Below the pieces are notes generated by a model, which ran no database searches, was not told the DNA's origin, and saw only the letters and a program-made list of their open reading frames with translations. DNA of 32,462 bases, from the NCBI GenBank assembly GCA_905372155.1, contig CAJPNZ010000027.1, positions 1-32,462 on the forward strand, in the 5' to 3' direction. This document shows positions 30,844 through 32,462 of the stretch, one piece after another (position 1 is the first letter of the stretch; every line of letters begins with the position of its first letter). The translations under genes were made by a program, and so were the position numbers. This DNA comes from Propionibacteriaceae bacterium (lineage in GTDB: Bacteria; Actinomycetota; Actinomycetes; Propionibacteriales; Propionibacteriaceae).

Positions 30844-32247
30844 ATGACGCAAGTTCATGACCTGGCCATCCTGGGCGGCGGCCCCGCCGGTTACGCGACC
30901 GCCCTGCGGGCCGCGCAGCTCGGGCTGGACGTGGCGCTGGTGGAGGAGAAGGATCTGGGCGGCACCTGCCTGCACCGGGGGTGTGTTCCCACCAAGGCGT
31001 GGCTGCAGGCGGCCAAGACCCGCACCACAGTCGCCAAGGCCGACAGGCTGGGGATCGGCGCCATCCTCACCGGGGTGGACGCCGCCAAGGTGCGGGGTTT
31101 CGCGGATTCCCTGGTCTCGGGGCTGCACCGCGGATTGACCGGTTTGATCCGCTCCCGCGGCATCCGGGTGGTCCCAGGACACGGCCGGCTGGTGGTCGAT
31201 GCCGAAGGACCTGCCCTCGACGTCGACGGGGAGCTGCTGCGTGCCCACAACGTCGTCCTGGCAACCGGATCGGCCCCCGTGACGCTGGGTCTGCCAACCG
31301 ACGGGGAACGCATCCTCACCAGCGAACACGCGCTGCGCCTGGAACGGCTTCCCGGGCGGGCGGTCATCCTGGGTGGCGGCGTGATCGGCGTCGAGTTCGC
31401 GTCCCTCTGGCGCGATCTGGGGGTCGACGTGGTCCTGGTGGAGGCCAGGCCGCACCTGCTCCCGAACGAGGATCCGGACCTCGTCGCCGTGTTGGAACGA
31501 CGCCTGAGGGCCCGGGGCGTCGACCTGCGGCTCGGGGCGAAGGCCGAGGGCATCGTCCGCGACGGCGACCAGGTGCGCTTGGAACTGCCCGACGGGACCG
31601 TCACCGCGGATGTCGCGCTGATCGCGGTGGGGCGGCGACCCGTCACCGACGGTCTGGGGCTGGAGGACGCGGGTGTCGCCCTCACGCCCACGGGGCACGT
31701 GAGCGTCACCCGGGAGCTCACCACCACTGCGGCGGGGGTGTTCGCGGTCGGGGATCTGGTCGCGGGCCCGCAGCTGGCGCACCGCGGCTACGCGCACGGC
31801 ATCTTCCTGGCCGAGCACCTGACCCACCTGGCGGGTGGGCGTCCCATCCGTCCCCGGCCCCCCGAGGACCGCGACATCCCGCGGATCACCTATTCGAGTC
31901 CGCAGCTCGCATCGGTTGGGCTGACCCAGGAGCAGGCCGCGGCGACCGGGGGCTGTGAGATCTCGGACTTCGACCTGCGTGGCAACGCCCGCGCCCTGAT
32001 GCTGACCCCCGGGGACCGCGACGCGGGACTGGTACGGGTGGTTCGGCGTCCGGATGGCCCGATCGTAGGCGTTCACGCCATCGGCGATGACATCGCCGAA
32101 CTGATAGCCGAGGGAACCCTGATGGTGGGTTGGCAGGCAACCCCCGACGACGTGAAGGAACTGATACACCCACATCCGAGCCTCAGCGAGGCACTGGCGG
32201 AGGCAAACCTCGCCCTTGCCGGGTCGGCCCTGCACATGCACACCTGA
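30844..32247 (+). CDS. lpd: Dihydrolipoamide dehydrogenase
   Basis: This FAD enzyme reoxidises the dihydrolipoyl groups of the 2-oxoacid dehydrogenase complexes and passes the electrons to NAD. The 467-residue protein has the FAD motif LGGGPAGYATA (about 10-20), the redox-active disulfide GGTCLHRGCVPTK (Cys42, Cys47), the NAD motif ILGGGVIGVEFAS (about 175-190), the FAD-contacting GVFAVGDLVAG and the C-terminal HPHPSLSEAL with the catalytic His-Glu of the dimer partner. The ATG at 30844 was chosen over the open upstream frame, which lies antisense to the divergent small gene. It precedes the lipoyl E2 gene by 60 bases, so E3 and E2 are probably expressed together. Confidence 0.95.
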   Translation: MTQVHDLAILGGGPAGYATALRAAQLGLDVALVEEKDLGGTCLHRGCVPTKAWLQAAKTRTTVAKADRLGIGAILTGVDAAKVRGFADSLVSGLHRGLTGLIRSRGIRVVPGHGRLVVDAEGPALDVDGELLRAHNVVLATGSAPVTLGLPTDGERILTSEHALRLERLPGRAVILGGGVIGVEFASLWRDLGVDVVLVEARPHLLPNEDPDLVAVLERRLRARGVDLRLGAKAEGIVRDGDQVRLELPDGTVTADVALIAVGRRPVTDGLGLEDAGVALTPTGHVSVTRELTTTAAGVFAVGDLVAGPQLAHRGYAHGIFLAEHLTHLAGGRPIRPRPPEDRDIPRITYSSPQLASVGLTQEQAAATGGCEISDFDLRGNARALMLTPGDRDAGLVRVVRRPDGPIVGVHAIGDDIAELIAEGTLMVGWQATPDDVKELIHPHPSLSEALAEANLALAGSALHMHT

Positions 32248-32307
32248 TTGAAGGATAGGCTTGGAACGGATAGCGACGCGCCAGACACAAAAGGAGCCAA
32301 TGTTCAC

Positions 32308-32462
32308 ATGTCAACTGAAGTAACACTCCCGGTACTGGGCGAGTCGGTCACCGAGGGCACCATCTCCCGCTGGCTGAAGGCCGTCGGCGAAACCGTCGAG
32401 GTGGACGAGCCCCTCCTCGAGGTCTCCACCGACAAGGTCGACACCGAGATCCCCTCCCCCGT
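32308..32462 (+). CDS. sucB: 2-oxoacid dehydrogenase E2 component, lipoyl domain (dihydrolipoamide acyltransferase), 3' truncated
   Basis: Only the first 51 complete codons are visible. They form a lipoyl domain: STEVTLPVLGESVTEGTISR, then the turn VSTDKVDTEIPSP in which Lys43 would carry lipoate. LGESVTEG is typical of the succinyltransferase-type and actinobacterial E2 (SucB/DlaT). AAAGGAG ends about 12 bases before the ATG at 32308; an ATG at 32300 in another frame stops after seven codons. It follows lpd by 60 bases. Whether it serves pyruvate, 2-oxoglutarate or both cannot be told from this piece. Confidence 0.88.
   Translation, partial: MSTEVTLPVLGESVTEGTISRWLKAVGETVEVDEPLLEVSTDKVDTEIPSP

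Overview
The window looks like a chromosomal segment of a high-GC actinobacterium. Propionibacteriaceae or a close relative is my best guess, from overall gene content and not from any marker gene. The order Ser/Thr kinase with PASTA repeats, class II DAHP synthase, acyltransferase, NlpC/P60 peptidase, DEDD/GIY-YIG nuclease, trpD, and then erpA, glycerate-kinase-like gene and DUF3043 matches the mycobacterial Rv2176-Rv2206 region as I recall it. Most of the window is therefore conserved actinobacterial core genome. The accessory elements are set into it.

Layout. 1-1116: C-terminal part of a PASTA-repeat Ser/Thr kinase. 1152-2078: DMT/EamA transporter. 2106-4598: two tandem membrane-anchored paralogues of unknown function; the second has a TGA in place of a conserved Trp codon. 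9710-4618 (minus): NlpC/P60 peptidase, acyltransferase, MacS-like kinase, MacR-like regulator, then class II DAHP synthase. 9854-11539: DEDDh exonuclease/GIY-YIG fusion, overlapping tail to tail with a cyclophilin gene. 12153-13555: sunset-domain protein and prepilin peptidase. 14989-13560 (minus): degenerate receiver protein and trpD. 15073-16530: GuaB1. 18852-16552 (minus): pspA, pspAA, a damaged glycerate-kinase-like gene, and erpA. 19000-19910: DUF3043 protein and a 68-residue protein. 20967-20050 (minus): arginase, preceded by a frameshifted small gene. 24821-21349 (minus): two-gene ABC transporter. 25047-26540: leucyl aminopeptidase, followed by two perfect hairpins. 26740-29494: TetR, NAD(P)-binding protein and glycosyltransferase behind a palindromic operator. 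29662-30369: unknown protein. 30806-30480 (minus) and 30844-32462: small conserved protein, divergent from dihydrolipoamide dehydrogenase and the start of the lipoyl E2 gene.

How the genes fit together. Several act at the envelope: the PASTA kinase, NlpC/P60 peptidase, acyltransferase, MacRS-like pair, PspA/PspAA, prepilin peptidase and the ABC pair. Aromatic amino-acid synthesis is represented by DAHP synthase and trpD. Central metabolism is represented by GuaB1, ErpA, arginase, Lpd and the lipoyl E2. The TetR-reductase-glycosyltransferase cassette is the most accessory-looking unit.

Two expression features recur. Genes inside operons are joined by 4-base ATGA, GTGA or even CTGA overlaps. 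About a dozen genes that begin transcription units have a TANNNT-like hexamer ending 6 or 7 bases before the start codon and no Shine-Dalgarno sequence, which suggests leaderless mRNAs. I saw no tRNA, rRNA, CRISPR array, insertion sequence or prophage.
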